A stretch of DNA of 64,000 nucleotides from Coriobacteriaceae bacterium (GTDB taxonomy: Bacteria > Actinomycetota > Coriobacteriia > Coriobacteriales > UMGS124): assembly GCA_019421015.1 (NCBI GenBank), contig JAHZGC010000014.1, positions 32,818 to 96,817 of the forward strand, written 5' to 3'. How positions within the stretch are numbered: position 1 is the first letter of the stretch; every line of letters begins with the position of its first letter. The notes beneath the pieces were generated by a model. The model worked only from the letters and a program-made list of their open reading frames with translations. It did no database searches and was not told the DNA's origin. Of the stretch, positions 22,771 to 32,362 are shown piece by piece. The position numbers were made by a program, and so were the translations under genes.

Positions 22771-24897
22771 ATGGCGGTGTTCAAATACCTCAAGGGGCAC
22801 ATCCCCGTGGTGCTCCTCATATTGTTGCTGCTCGTGGCCCAGGTCTTCTGCGACCTAGCCATCCCGAGCTACACGAGCCGCATCGTCGATGTGGGGCTGC
22901 AGCAGGGCGGCGTGCCCGACGCCGTGGCCAGTGAGCTTCCTGCATCTGCCCTTGACGAGGTGTGCGCCCTGCTCGGTGCCCAGGAGGCCTCCGTGGTTCG
23001 GGGCGCCTACGGTCCCAAGGGGGGCGACCCGCAGGTCGTCTCTCTCGACCCCGCCTACGCCTCGGGCGAGAGGCGCGCGGAGCTCGACCGCATCCTGTCG
23101 GTCCCCGAGGCGCAGCTCTACGACGACGCCGACGAGCAGGCCGATCCGGCGGCGGACCCCGGCCGCGAGGACGACGAGAGCATCCAAGCCCAACGGGCGG
23201 CCGCCTTCGTGCTCGCGCAATACCGCGCCTTGGGGCTCGACGTCACGGCGATGCAGGTCAACTACCTCCTCGTGACCGGTGCCAAGATGCTCGGCCTTGC
23301 CCTGCTGGGCCTGGCCATCGCCGTGGGGGTGGGGGCCCTCGCCTCGCGCACGGCCGCCTTCATCGCCCGCGACCTGCGCGCCGAGCTCTTCTCCAACGTC
23401 TTGACCTTCTCGCGCGCCGAGATGCAGGAGTTCAGCCCGGCCTCGCTCATCACCCGCTGCACCAACGACATCCAGCAGATTCAGATGGTGCTGGTCATGC
23501 TTATGCGCATGGTGGCCTACGCCCCCATCATGGGCGTTGGGGCCTCCGTCATGGTGGCTGTCACGGCGCCGGGCATCGCCTGGATCGTGGCCGTGGCCGT
23601 GGCCGCCATCATCTGCGTGGTGGTGGTCCTCATGCGCTTCACCCTCCCCAAGTTCCGCATCATGCAGCAGCTGGTCGACCGCGTGAACCTCGTCTCGCGC
23701 GAGATGCTCACGGGCGTGCCGGTGGTGCGCGCCTTCTGCCGCGAGCGCCATGAGGAGGAGCGCTTCGACGTCGCCAACCGCGAGCTTACGGCGACCTCCC
23801 TCTTCACGGGCCGCGCCATGTCGCTCATGATGCCGGTCATCATGCTCCTCATGAACGCCACGTCGGTGGCCATCCTGTGGTTCGGCGGCTTTGACGTCCA
23901 GACGGGCTCGGTGCAGGTGGGCGACCTTATCGCCTTCATCAACTACGCCATGCAGGTATGCATGTCGTTCATGATGATCGCCATGGTCTCCATCATGCTG
24001 CCGCGCGCCCAGGTGGCCGCCGACCGCGTAAACGAGGTCATCTCCGCCCGCAGCAGCGTGCGCGACCCCGACCCGGCCCACACGGCGCCGGCCCCTCAGG
24101 GCGGCTGGCGCGGCGAGGTGCGCTACGAGCACGTGGGGCTGCGTTTTGGCGACGCCGACTCGAACGTGCTCGAGGACGTCTCCTTCACGGTGCGCCCCGG
24201 CACGACGACGGCGGTCATCGGCTCCACGGGCGCCGGAAAGTCCACGCTCGTGCGCCTGCTGCCCCGCTTCTACGACGTGACCGAGGGCCGTGTGACGGTC
24301 GACGGCGTCGACGTGCGCTCCATGCGCCAGGCCGACCTGCGGGCCTTGGTGGGCTACGTTCCCCAGCGGGCGGTGCTCTTCAGTGGCACGGTGCGCGGCA
24401 ACATCGCCTACTCCGACCCCGAGATGCCCTTCGAGCGGGTGGAGAACGCCGCCGAGGTCGCGCAGGCCGCCGAGTTCGTCTCCAAGATGGACGGCGGCTA
24501 CGACGCCCCCATCGCGCAGGGCGGCACCAACGTCTCGGGCGGCCAGCGCCAGCGCCTCTCCATCGCTCGCGCCGTGGCGGCCCAGCCCCGCATATTCATC
24601 TTTGACGACTCCTTCAGCGCCCTCGACTTCGCCACCGAGGCGGCCGTGCGCGAGGGCCTGCGTCGCGAGGCCGCCGACGCCACGGTCATCGTGGTGGCCC
24701 AGCGCGTGGCGAGCATCCTCGACGCCGACCAGATCGTGGTCCTCGACGAGGGCAGGGTGGTCGGCGTGGGGACGCACCTCGAGCTCATGGAGCGCTGTGC
24801 CGAGTATCGCGAGATAGCCACGAGCCAGCTCTCCGCGGCGGAGCTGGAGCGCGTCGCCCGTGCCGCGGAACTTCAGGAAGGGGGCGATCGCCGATGA
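22771..24897 (+). CDS. ABC exporter half-transporter, subunit 1 (degenerate ATPase site)
   Basis: A 708-residue protein with six membrane helices and an ATPase domain (~490-700). The Walker A GSTGAGKST, Q-loop VPQRAVLF and signature VSGGQRQRL are intact, but Walker B is IFIFDDSFSALD, with Asp where catalytic Glu normally stands, and the switch residue is Gln (VVAQRVA) instead of His. This marks the non-hydrolysing half of a heterodimeric exporter. A ~120-residue acidic insert (about 50-165) sits between helices 1 and 2 on the outer face. Start ATG 22771. It overlaps the next gene by ATGA. Substrate (drug, lipid or peptide) unknown. Confidence 0.87.
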   Translation: MAVFKYLKGHIPVVLLILLLLVAQVFCDLAIPSYTSRIVDVGLQQGGVPDAVASELPASALDEVCALLGAQEASVVRGAYGPKGGDPQVVSLDPAYASGERRAELDRILSVPEAQLYDDADEQADPAADPGREDDESIQAQRAAAFVLAQYRALGLDVTAMQVNYLLVTGAKMLGLALLGLAIAVGVGALASRTAAFIARDLRAELFSNVLTFSRAEMQEFSPASLITRCTNDIQQIQMVLVMLMRMVAYAPIMGVGASVMVAVTAPGIAWIVAVAVAAIICVVVVLMRFTLPKFRIMQQLVDRVNLVSREMLTGVPVVRAFCRERHEEERFDVANRELTATSLFTGRAMSLMMPVIMLLMNATSVAILWFGGFDVQTGSVQVGDLIAFINYAMQVCMSFMMIAMVSIMLPRAQVAADRVNEVISARSSVRDPDPAHTAPAPQGGWRGEVRYEHVGLRFGDADSNVLEDVSFTVRPGTTTAVIGSTGAGKSTLVRLLPRFYDVTEGRVTVDGVDVRSMRQADLRALVGYVPQRAVLFSGTVRGNIAYSDPEMPFERVENAAEVAQAAEFVSKMDGGYDAPIAQGGTNVSGGQRQRLSIARAVAAQPRIFIFDDSFSALDFATEAAVREGLRREAADATVIVVAQRVASILDADQIVVLDEGRVVGVGTHLELMERCAEYREIATSQLSAAELERVARAAELQEGGDRR

Positions 24898-26870
24898 GCA
24901 CCGTCGACGAGCAGGAGCAGCGCGAGCTCGAGCGGGCGCGCGACAGGCGCAGGCAGCGGGCAGGACGCCGCGGAGGTCCCCATGGCGGCCCCCACGGCGC
25001 CATGGGCATGCCGGGCGAGAAGGCCAAGGACCTCAAGGGCACTTTGCTGCGCATCTGGAGGCACGTGTCGCGCCACCGCGTCGCCATCGTGGCGGTGGTC
25101 CTGTGCGCCATGGGCTCCACGGTGTTCTCGATCGTGGGCCCGGCCGTGCTCGGCATGGCGACCACCGAGCTCTTTGCCGGCCTTGAGGCCATGGTGGCGG
25201 GCACCGGGTCCATAGACTTTGCGGCCGTAGGGCGCATCCTGCTCGTCGTGCTCGGCCTGTACCTGGTGAGCGGCCTCCTCTCCTTCGTGCAGGGGTGGAC
25301 CATGGCCGGCGTGGTGCAGCGGGTCTGTTACGAGCTGCGCCGCGCGGTGAGCGAGAAGGTCGACCGCCTGCCCATGGCCTACTTCGAGAGCAACGCCGTG
25401 GGCGACATCCTCTCGCGCATCACCAACGACGTCGACACCCTGGGCCAGGGCCTCTCCCAGACGGCGACCCAGCTGGTCACCTCCCTGACCACGCTGGTGG
25501 GCGTCCTCATCATGATGCTCGTGCTGAGCCCCGTGCTCACCGTGGTCGTCGTGCTCACGCTGCCGCTCTCGGCCCTGCTCGTGATGCTGGTCATAAAACG
25601 CTCCCAAAAGTACTTCCGCGCCCAGCAGGAGAGCCTCGGCGCCCTTGACGGCCAGATCGAGGAGACCTTCTCGGGCCACACCGTGGTGCGCGCCTACTGC
25701 CGCGAGAGCGCGACCGTCGAGGAGTTCCAGGCCACCAACGCCCGCCTTGCCCAGGCCGGTTGGAAGAGCCAGTTCCTCTCGGGCCTCATGCAGCCGCTCA
25801 TGCAGCTCGTGGGCAACCTGGGCTATGTGGCCGTGGCCGTGGGCGGGGCCCTGCTCGCCGCGCGCGGTTCCATCACCGTGGGCGACATCCAGGCCTTCAT
25901 GCAGTACGTGCGCAACTTCACGCAGCCGGTGACCCAGCTTGCCCAGGTCAGCAACATGTTCCAGTCCATGGCGGCGGCGGGCGAGCGCGTCTTTGAGCTG
26001 CTCGACGCCCCCGAGGAACCGGTCGCGGTGGGTGGCCACCCCGGCACCGAGGCGCTCCCGGTTCCCGTCGAGGGCAAGGTGGCCTTTGACCACGTGCGCT
26101 TTGGCTACGACCCTGCTCGGCCCGTGATCCACGACTTCAACTGTTCCGTGGAGGCCGGCCAGACCGTGGCCATCGTGGGTTCCACGGGGGCGGGCAAGAC
26201 CACGATGGTCAAGCTGCTCATGCGCTTCTACGACGTCGACGCCGGCTCCATATCGCTCGACGGGTCCGACGTGCGTGACTTCGACCGCCACGCCCTGCGC
26301 GGCAGCGTCGCCATGGTGCTGCAGGACACTTGGCTCTTCAAGGGCACGGTGCGCGAGAACATCCGCTACGGCAGGCTCGACGCCACCGACGCCGAGGTCG
26401 AGGCGGCGGCCCGGGCGGCCTTCGCCGACCACTTCATCCAGGCGCTCCCCAAGGGCTACGACACCGAGCTCAACGAGGAGGCCTCGAACATCTCCCAGGG
26501 CCAGCGGCAGCTGCTCACCATCGCACGCGCGGTCATCGCCGACCGGCCCCTGCTCATCCTCGACGAGGCCACCTCGAGCGTCGACACCCGCACCGAGGGG
26601 CGCATCCAGCGCGCCATGGACGCCCTGATGGAGGGGAGGACGAGCTTCGTGATCGCCCACCGCCTCTCCACCGTGCGCGACGCCGACCTGATCCTCGTCA
26701 TGAACGCGGGCGACATCGTGGAGGCGGGCACCCACGAACAGCTTCTGGAGCGCGGCGGTGTATACGCCGCGCTTTATGGCAAGCAGTTCGCGGCCATCGA
26801 CGAGGCCGTCGCCGATGGTGGTATATACTCTCAACCACCGACGACCCCCTCGGTGCCCACGGCATCGTGA
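24894..26870 (+). CDS. ABC exporter half-transporter, subunit 2 (active ATPase site)
   Basis: A 658-residue partner of the preceding gene. A basic cytoplasmic lead (~1-45, HGGPHGAM) precedes six helices and an ATPase domain. Walker A GSTGAGKTTM, signature ISQGQRQLL, Walker B LLILDEATSSVD and H-loop IAHRLS are intact, including catalytic Glu. The signature has Q for the second G, common in the active-Walker-B half of heterodimeric exporters of the YheI/YheH and TM287/288 type. Start codon overlaps the stop of subunit 1. Together they form one exporter; substrate unknown. Confidence 0.88.
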   Translation: MSTVDEQEQRELERARDRRRQRAGRRGGPHGGPHGAMGMPGEKAKDLKGTLLRIWRHVSRHRVAIVAVVLCAMGSTVFSIVGPAVLGMATTELFAGLEAMVAGTGSIDFAAVGRILLVVLGLYLVSGLLSFVQGWTMAGVVQRVCYELRRAVSEKVDRLPMAYFESNAVGDILSRITNDVDTLGQGLSQTATQLVTSLTTLVGVLIMMLVLSPVLTVVVVLTLPLSALLVMLVIKRSQKYFRAQQESLGALDGQIEETFSGHTVVRAYCRESATVEEFQATNARLAQAGWKSQFLSGLMQPLMQLVGNLGYVAVAVGGALLAARGSITVGDIQAFMQYVRNFTQPVTQLAQVSNMFQSMAAAGERVFELLDAPEEPVAVGGHPGTEALPVPVEGKVAFDHVRFGYDPARPVIHDFNCSVEAGQTVAIVGSTGAGKTTMVKLLMRFYDVDAGSISLDGSDVRDFDRHALRGSVAMVLQDTWLFKGTVRENIRYGRLDATDAEVEAAARAAFADHFIQALPKGYDTELNEEASNISQGQRQLLTIARAVIADRPLLILDEATSSVDTRTEGRIQRAMDALMEGRTSFVIAHRLSTVRDADLILVMNAGDIVEAGTHEQLLERGGVYAALYGKQFAAIDEAVADGGIYSQPPTTPSVPTAS

Positions 26871-26903
26871 GAGCGGGGTTCTGTAACCGTTAAGGAGTTT
26901 CTT

Positions 26904-27266
26904 ATGGCGCACGAAGTGAACGGGACCCTTACCGTCTCCGACGACGTCCTCGCCGACCTCGCGGGGTACGCCGCGAAGGAGTGCTACGGTGTGGTGGGGA
27001 TGAGCGCCCAGGCCCCCTCCTCGGTCCAGGAGGGCCTGGCGGGGCTGCTGCCGAGCCAGCGCCTGCGCCGCGGCGTGACGGTCGGGCACGGCGAGGACGG
27101 CCGTCTGACCATCGGCCTCCACGTGGTCCTCGAGTACGGCGTCAACATCTCGGCAGTCTCCCAGAACCTGGTCGACAACGTGCAGTACATGCTCAAGGGA
27201 CTCGCCCAGATCGACGACGCCGAGGTCGTCGTGCACGTCGAGGGCGTGAAGGTCCACGAGTCCTAA
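26904..27266 (+). CDS. Asp23/Gls24 family envelope stress protein
   Basis: A 120-residue alpha/beta protein. GTLTVSDDVLADLAGYAAKECYGVVGM, the middle RRGVTVGHGEDGRLTIGLHVVLEYGVNI and AVSQNLVDNVQYMLKGL are family signatures. Asp23-type proteins sit under the membrane, usually near lipid genes, and the pairing with fakA immediately downstream is conserved in Gram-positive bacteria. AAGGAG precedes the ATG. Confidence 0.92.
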   Translation: MAHEVNGTLTVSDDVLADLAGYAAKECYGVVGMSAQAPSSVQEGLAGLLPSQRLRRGVTVGHGEDGRLTIGLHVVLEYGVNISAVSQNLVDNVQYMLKGLAQIDDAEVVVHVEGVKVHES

Positions 27267-27300
27267 GGCAACCGGTGGCGACTACGGAGAGAGTGTCCCG

Positions 27301-28956
27301 ATGATTGAACAGACCATGCGATCGAGCTTTGCCGCCGCCGCGTCGGCGGTCAACGATCGGCGAGAAGAGATCAACAAGCTCAACGTGTTCCCCGTGCCCG
27401 ACGGGGACACGGGCACGAACATGGCCCTCACGCTGGGCTCCGTGGTGCGGGAGCTTGACGAGCTGCCCCCCGACGCCACTATGGCAAAGGTCGCCGAGGC
27501 GGTGCGCCACGGCTCCCTGATGGGCGCCCGCGGCAACTCGGGCGTCATCACGAGCCAGATCCTGCGCGGGCTTGCCGAAGGGCTCGCCGAGGTCGACGGG
27601 CCTGTGGAGACCCCCCAGGTCGCCGCCGCCTTCCGCCGTGCCGTCGAAGTGGCGTTCCGCGCCGTCAAAAAGCCGGTCGAGGGCACGATCCTCACAGTCC
27701 TGCGCGACGTGAGCCATGCGGCCGACCAGTGCGAGAAGCACAAGCTCTCGGTTCCCGACACGCTCGACACCATCGTCGCCGAGGCGTTCGACTCGGTGGC
27801 GCGCACCCCCGACCTGCTGCCGGTGCTCAAGGAGAACGGCGTGGTCGACTCAGGCGCCTTCGGGTTCTCCATCTTCCTCGAGGCCTTCTGCGACGCCGCC
27901 ATGGGGCGCGTCGCCTCGTCGCGTGCGGCCGACCAGGCCCTCGCGCGGGCCACGGCCAAGGTCGACATCGAGCTGAACGACGACTGGGAGGGCTCCGACT
28001 ACCGCTACTGCACGGAGTTCCTGTTCAATGCCGCGCACCCCCTCGACGAGGACGCCGCTCGCGAGTTCCTCGGCACCATGGGCGACTGCGAGCTGCTGGT
28101 GGGGTCTCACCCCGACTATAAAATCCACGTCCACACCGACCGTCCCGACCAGGTGCTCGCCCACATGCTCGAGCACGGCCAGATCTACGAGGTCTACATC
28201 CACAACATGGACATGGAGGCCCACGAGCGCACGGCCAAGATCGCTCAGGACCGGGCGGCCGCAGCGGCCCAGATTGCCCAGAGCGAACCCCCCAAGCCCC
28301 TCGGCGTGGTGGCGGTCGCGGCCGGCCACGGCCAGGCCGAGATCCTCAAGTCCCTCGGCGTCGACGTGGTGGTCGAGGGCGGCCAGACCATGAACCCCTC
28401 CACGGCGGACCTGCTCGACGCGGCACGCCTGGCCAACGCCGAGGCGGTCATCGTCCTTCCTGACAACGGCAACATCATCATGGCGGCCCAGTCCGCCTGC
28501 GCCGCCGCCGACTTCCCCATGGCCGTCGTGCTCACGCGCAGCGTGCCCCAGGGCTTCTCGGCCATGTTCTCCTTCGATCCGTCCGCCTCGCTCGACGAGA
28601 ACGTCGAGGCCATGACCGAGGCCCTCGACGCGGTCCACGACGGCGAGGTCACGCGTGCCGTGCGCGACTCCCAGACCGCCGACGGCCGGCCGATCCACAC
28701 CGGCGACGTCATCGGCATCGTCGACGACGAGATTCTCTTTGTGGGCGACAACGTCCACGACGTGACCCTGGCCATGGTCGCCTCCATGGAGGAGCGCTTC
28801 GGCGGCGACACCCTTACCTTCCTGGGGGGCTCCGACCTGACCGAGGAGGAGTACGACCGGCTCGTCGCCGACCTTGAGGAGGGCCACGAAGACCTCGAGG
28901 TCGACGCCCACAAGGGCGGCCAGCCCCTCTACCCCGTGGTCCTCTCCATCGAGTAG
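27301..28956 (+). CDS. fakA: Fatty acid kinase, catalytic subunit FakA (DAK2 protein)
   Basis: A 551-residue protein. The N-terminal DhaL-like kinase domain has NVFPVPDGDTGTNM (metal-ATP site) and GARGNSGVITSQILRG. The middle and C-terminal FakA domains include GSHPDYKIHVHTDRPDQVL and GQTMNPSTADLL. FakA phosphorylates fatty acids held by a DegV-type FakB. A DegV protein is encoded at 53196 and PlsX, which uses the acyl-phosphate, at 33459, so the pathway parts are in this window. GGAGAGAG precedes the ATG. recG begins 6 bp after the stop. Confidence 0.93.
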   Translation: MIEQTMRSSFAAAASAVNDRREEINKLNVFPVPDGDTGTNMALTLGSVVRELDELPPDATMAKVAEAVRHGSLMGARGNSGVITSQILRGLAEGLAEVDGPVETPQVAAAFRRAVEVAFRAVKKPVEGTILTVLRDVSHAADQCEKHKLSVPDTLDTIVAEAFDSVARTPDLLPVLKENGVVDSGAFGFSIFLEAFCDAAMGRVASSRAADQALARATAKVDIELNDDWEGSDYRYCTEFLFNAAHPLDEDAAREFLGTMGDCELLVGSHPDYKIHVHTDRPDQVLAHMLEHGQIYEVYIHNMDMEAHERTAKIAQDRAAAAAQIAQSEPPKPLGVVAVAAGHGQAEILKSLGVDVVVEGGQTMNPSTADLLDAARLANAEAVIVLPDNGNIIMAAQSACAAADFPMAVVLTRSVPQGFSAMFSFDPSASLDENVEAMTEALDAVHDGEVTRAVRDSQTADGRPIHTGDVIGIVDDEILFVGDNVHDVTLAMVASMEERFGGDTLTFLGGSDLTEEEYDRLVADLEEGHEDLEVDAHKGGQPLYPVVLSIE

Positions 28957-28962
28957 CGGCCC

Positions 28963-31164
28963 GTGGCTGATCGTCCGACCACCTCAGACAACGTGCGGCT
29001 TGACCGAATGGCGGCGCGCCTTGTGCAGACTGCGGCGCAGGGGCGCGCCGTTTCGTGCGTGCGGTTCGTGAACGAGGAGCGGGCCGCGCTGCTGGGGCGG
29101 CTCGGCGTGCGTACCGTGGGAGACGAGCTCTACGCGGTGCCCAAACGCTACCTCGACTTCACCACGGTGACGCCCGTCGCCCTCGCCGCGGTGGGTCAGG
29201 AGGCCACCGTCGTCGTGACGGTGGACCGTGTGGAGGTTAAAAAGCCGCGGCCCCGCATGGTGGTGGTCGAGCTGAGCTGCTACGACGAGACGGCCCCTCT
29301 TATTGTGTCGTACTTTGGCCAACCGTGGCTGGCGAGCCAGTTCAGGCACGGCCAGCGAGTGGCCTTCAGCGGCAAGGTGGGGTTCTCCTACGGTTTCAAG
29401 CGCATGAACGGGGCCTACCACGACCTCGTTCAGGACTCCTCCGAGGACGGAGGCGCCGCGCGCCTCACGATGCTGCCGGTGCACCGGGCGACCGAGGGGC
29501 TCTCGCAGCAGTGGGGCCGCCGGATTGCCTCCTGCGCCATCGAGGACTTTGGCGACGTCTGCGACTTTTGGCCTGCGCGCCAACGCGCCCGTCGTCTGCT
29601 GATGCCCCTGTCACGGGCCCTGCGGGCCATTCACTTTCCCGTCGACGCCGATGAGGCCGAAGAGGCGCGCCGCCGCCTGGCCTACGACGAGCTCTGCCTG
29701 CTGCAGCTGGCTTTGGCCGCCCGGCGCGACTCGTCTTTGCCGGGGGTTCACCCGGTCTCCCACGTGGTCGACGGGCCGGCCGCCCGGCGCATTCGTGCGG
29801 CGATGCCCTTTGCCCCCACCGACGACCAGGAGCGGGCCGTGGCCGAGATCCTGGCCGACATGGCCGGTCCCCGTCCCATGAACCGCCTGCTGCTCGGCGA
29901 CGTGGGCACCGGCAAGACGGCCGTGGCGACGCTCGTGCTGGGGGCCGTGGCCGACACGGGCACACAGGCTGCGGTCATGGCCCCCACGGGGGTTTTGGCC
30001 GCCCAGTACGCCGAGAAGGTCGGCCCCGTGCTCGACGAGGCCGGGGTCGGCTGGGCCCTGCTTACCGGCGCCACCAAGGCCTCTGAGCGCTCCCGCATCC
30101 TCGAGGGGCTTGCCGGCGGCGCCATCTGCGTGCTGTTCGGAACCCACGCGCTGCTCACCTCCGACGTCGAGTTCGCGCGGCTCTCCCTCGTCGTCATCGA
30201 CGAGCAGCAGCGCTTCGGCGTCGAGCAGCGCCACGCCCTGCGCGAGAAGGGGCGCGGGGCGGACCTGCTTGTGATGACGGCCACGCCGATTCCGCGCACG
30301 CTTGCGCTCACGATCTACGGCGACCTCGAGCGGAGCTACCTGCGCACGCGCCCGGTCAAGGGCGCCGGCGTCGAGACCACGGTCATCCCCAAGCGCAACC
30401 GCGCCGACGCCTACGCCGCCATGCGCGCGGCGCTTGGGGAGGGGCGGCAGGCCTACGTGATCTGCCCCCTGGTGGGCACCAAGGAGAAGACCGACGACGA
30501 GGGTTTCTCGCACGACCCGGCCTCCGACGCCCTGGCCTCGGGCGAGGACCCCTCCGACGCCAAGGCCGCCGAGCAGGAGGCCGAGTCGCTCCAGCGCAGC
30601 GTGTTCCCCCAGCACAAGGTGGGCCTTCTGACCGGCCGCATGAGGCCGGAGGAGAAGAACCGGGTCATGGCGCAGTTCAAGGCCGGCGAGATCGACGTGC
30701 TCGTCTCCACAACCGTCGTCGAGGTCGGCGTGGACGTGCCCAACGCCACGGTCATGCTCATCGAGGACGGCGAGCGCTTCGGCCTGGCCCAGCTCCACCA
30801 GCTGCGCGGCCGCGTGGGCCGCGGCAAGTACCCGGGCCACGTGTTCATAGCGACCGACGCAAAGTCTCCCAACGCCGCCGCCCGCATGGAGGCCCTGGAG
30901 CGCACGACCGACGGCTTTGAGCTGGCCGAGGAGGACCTGCGCCTGCGCCGCGAGGGCGACATCATGGGCCTGCGGCAGTCGGGCGACGCGGTTCTGCGCT
31001 TTGTGGACCTGGCGCGCGACGAAGGCCTCGTGGTGGACGCCCGCGCCGACGCCCGGGAGCGCATGGAGGGCGACCCGCGCCTCATGTCGATAGCCAACGC
31101 GCCGGTACGGGAAGAAGTCATACGAAGATACGGAGACGTGTTCACCGAAGTCGGTGGAGGATAG
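28963..31164 (+). CDS. recG: ATP-dependent DNA helicase RecG
   Basis: A 733-residue branch-migrating helicase that remodels stalled forks and Holliday junctions. The N-terminal wedge/OB region (~50-160), helicase motif I GDVGTGKTAVA, motif II DEQQRFGV, motif III TATPIPRTLAL, and motifs V-VI VSTTVVEVGVDVPNAT and QLRGRVGRG are present. A ~30-residue insert (TDDEGFSHDPASDALASGED) in the second helicase domain makes it somewhat longer than average. GTG start at 28963. rsmD, often next to recG and coaD, is absent here. Confidence 0.95.
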   Translation: MADRPTTSDNVRLDRMAARLVQTAAQGRAVSCVRFVNEERAALLGRLGVRTVGDELYAVPKRYLDFTTVTPVALAAVGQEATVVVTVDRVEVKKPRPRMVVVELSCYDETAPLIVSYFGQPWLASQFRHGQRVAFSGKVGFSYGFKRMNGAYHDLVQDSSEDGGAARLTMLPVHRATEGLSQQWGRRIASCAIEDFGDVCDFWPARQRARRLLMPLSRALRAIHFPVDADEAEEARRRLAYDELCLLQLALAARRDSSLPGVHPVSHVVDGPAARRIRAAMPFAPTDDQERAVAEILADMAGPRPMNRLLLGDVGTGKTAVATLVLGAVADTGTQAAVMAPTGVLAAQYAEKVGPVLDEAGVGWALLTGATKASERSRILEGLAGGAICVLFGTHALLTSDVEFARLSLVVIDEQQRFGVEQRHALREKGRGADLLVMTATPIPRTLALTIYGDLERSYLRTRPVKGAGVETTVIPKRNRADAYAAMRAALGEGRQAYVICPLVGTKEKTDDEGFSHDPASDALASGEDPSDAKAAEQEAESLQRSVFPQHKVGLLTGRMRPEEKNRVMAQFKAGEIDVLVSTTVVEVGVDVPNATVMLIEDGERFGLAQLHQLRGRVGRGKYPGHVFIATDAKSPNAAARMEALERTTDGFELAEEDLRLRREGDIMGLRQSGDAVLRFVDLARDEGLVVDARADARERMEGDPRLMSIANAPVREEVIRRYGDVFTEVGGG

Positions 31165-31177
31165 CGAGGAGGATCCC

Positions 31178-31714
31178 ATGGCGCAAACGCCAAAACCCGA
31201 GGCCCCCGAACCAAAGGGACAGTTCAGGCGCTTTTTGGTGCCCGGCACCTACGACCCCATAACCCGCGGCCACCTTGACGTCATCGAGCGGTGCACCCAC
31301 CTGTGCGACGAGGTCATCGTGGCCGTGGCTGACTCCCGCGCCAAGCGGGGGGGCCCCGCCTTCTCCCTCGAGGAGCGCGTGTCCATGGCCGCCGAGGCCA
31401 CGGCCGACCTGCCCACCGTGAGCGTCGTGTCGTTCACGGGCCTGCTCGTCGACTGCGTGCGCGAGCTCGGCGGCGTGACCGCGGTGGTCAAGGGCCTGCG
31501 CCTCATGACCGACTTCGAGTACGAGCTGCAGCAGGCCAACCTCAACTATCGCCTCTCCCCCGACCTCGAGACCATCTTTGTGATGGGGGGCGCCACCTAC
31601 GGCTATGTGTCGAGCTCGGCGGTGCGCGAGATCGCTTCGATGGGCGGTGACGTGTCGTCCTTTGTGACCCCGAACGTCGAGGCGGCCCTGCAGCGCCGCT
31701 ACGGAGCCGTGTAA
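31178..31714 (+). CDS. coaD: Pantetheine-phosphate adenylyltransferase
   Basis: A 178-residue enzyme making dephospho-CoA from 4-phosphopantetheine and ATP. GTYDPITRGHLDVIERC carries the nucleotidyltransferase T-x-G-H motif; VVKGLR, DFEYELQQANLNYRL and YVSSSAVREIASMGG are standard. A ~24-residue N-terminal extension (AQTPKPEAPEPKG...) is not typical. AGGAGG lies seven bases before ATG 31178. A small hairpin (ACCCCG/CGGGGT) follows the stop. Confidence 0.94.
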   Translation: MAQTPKPEAPEPKGQFRRFLVPGTYDPITRGHLDVIERCTHLCDEVIVAVADSRAKRGGPAFSLEERVSMAAEATADLPTVSVVSFTGLLVDCVRELGGVTAVVKGLRLMTDFEYELQQANLNYRLSPDLETIFVMGGATYGYVSSSAVREIASMGGDVSSFVTPNVEAALQRRYGAV

Positions 31715-31840
31715 TTTGCAGTTGCACCCCGGAGCGGGGTTCTCTCAACGGAGTTTTACGATACAATCACAGATCAAATGCAAAAAGCGGCGTTGCCGGT
31801 CCTATCGCGGCCCCGCCGTTTACCACCGAAAGGGAGCTCC

Positions 31841-32362
31841 ATGCCCGGTAGCGACATCGAAGCCTTCATAGAAGAGCTCGAAGACCTCATCAACAACGCC
31901 AAGTCGCCTCTTTCGGGCGGCGGCTCGAAGAAGATCATCGACGCCGAGGCCGCCTATGAGATCCTCGACGACATCAAGCGTTCCTTGCCCGAGGAGTTCC
32001 AGAAGGCCCGCCGCATCCTGCGCGAACGCGACGAGATCCTTGACTCCGCGGAGGAGGAGGCTGCCCATATCGTGAAGGACGCCGAGGACAAGGCCAACAC
32101 CCTTGCCAGCGAGCAGGAGGTCGTGCGCCTGGCCAACAACATGGCCGAGGACGTGCGCCGCCATGCCGAAGAGGAGGCCCGCGAGATCCGCTACTGGGCT
32201 GAGAACGCCGCCGAGCAGACCTTTGCCAAGCTCGAGGAGGAGATGAGCTCGGTCATCGAGAAGACCCAGGGGCTGCTCTCGCAGATGTCCTACTGCCGTA
32301 CGCTGCTCGCCGGCCACGACGACGAGGACGAGGCCGACATGGGGGAGCGCTATGGCCAGTAG
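31841..32362 (+). CDS. SepIVA-like coiled-coil protein
   Basis: A 173-residue protein that is mostly charged helix from residue ~50 to 160 (EEFQKARRILRERDEILDSAEEEAAHIVKDAEDKAN). The short N-terminus (PGSDIEAFIEELEDLINNAK) and the acidic C-terminal tail flank it. Sequence style and position (after coaD, before DUF177-rpmF-rnc-smc) match the SepIVA/DivIVA-related proteins of actinobacteria, which act in septation or polar growth. AAAGGGAG precedes the ATG. It overlaps the next gene by 11 bp. Role inferred from synteny. Confidence 0.7.
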   Translation: MPGSDIEAFIEELEDLINNAKSPLSGGGSKKIIDAEAAYEILDDIKRSLPEEFQKARRILRERDEILDSAEEEAAHIVKDAEDKANTLASEQEVVRLANNMAEDVRRHAEEEAREIRYWAENAAEQTFAKLEEEMSSVIEKTQGLLSQMSYCRTLLAGHDDEDEADMGERYGQ

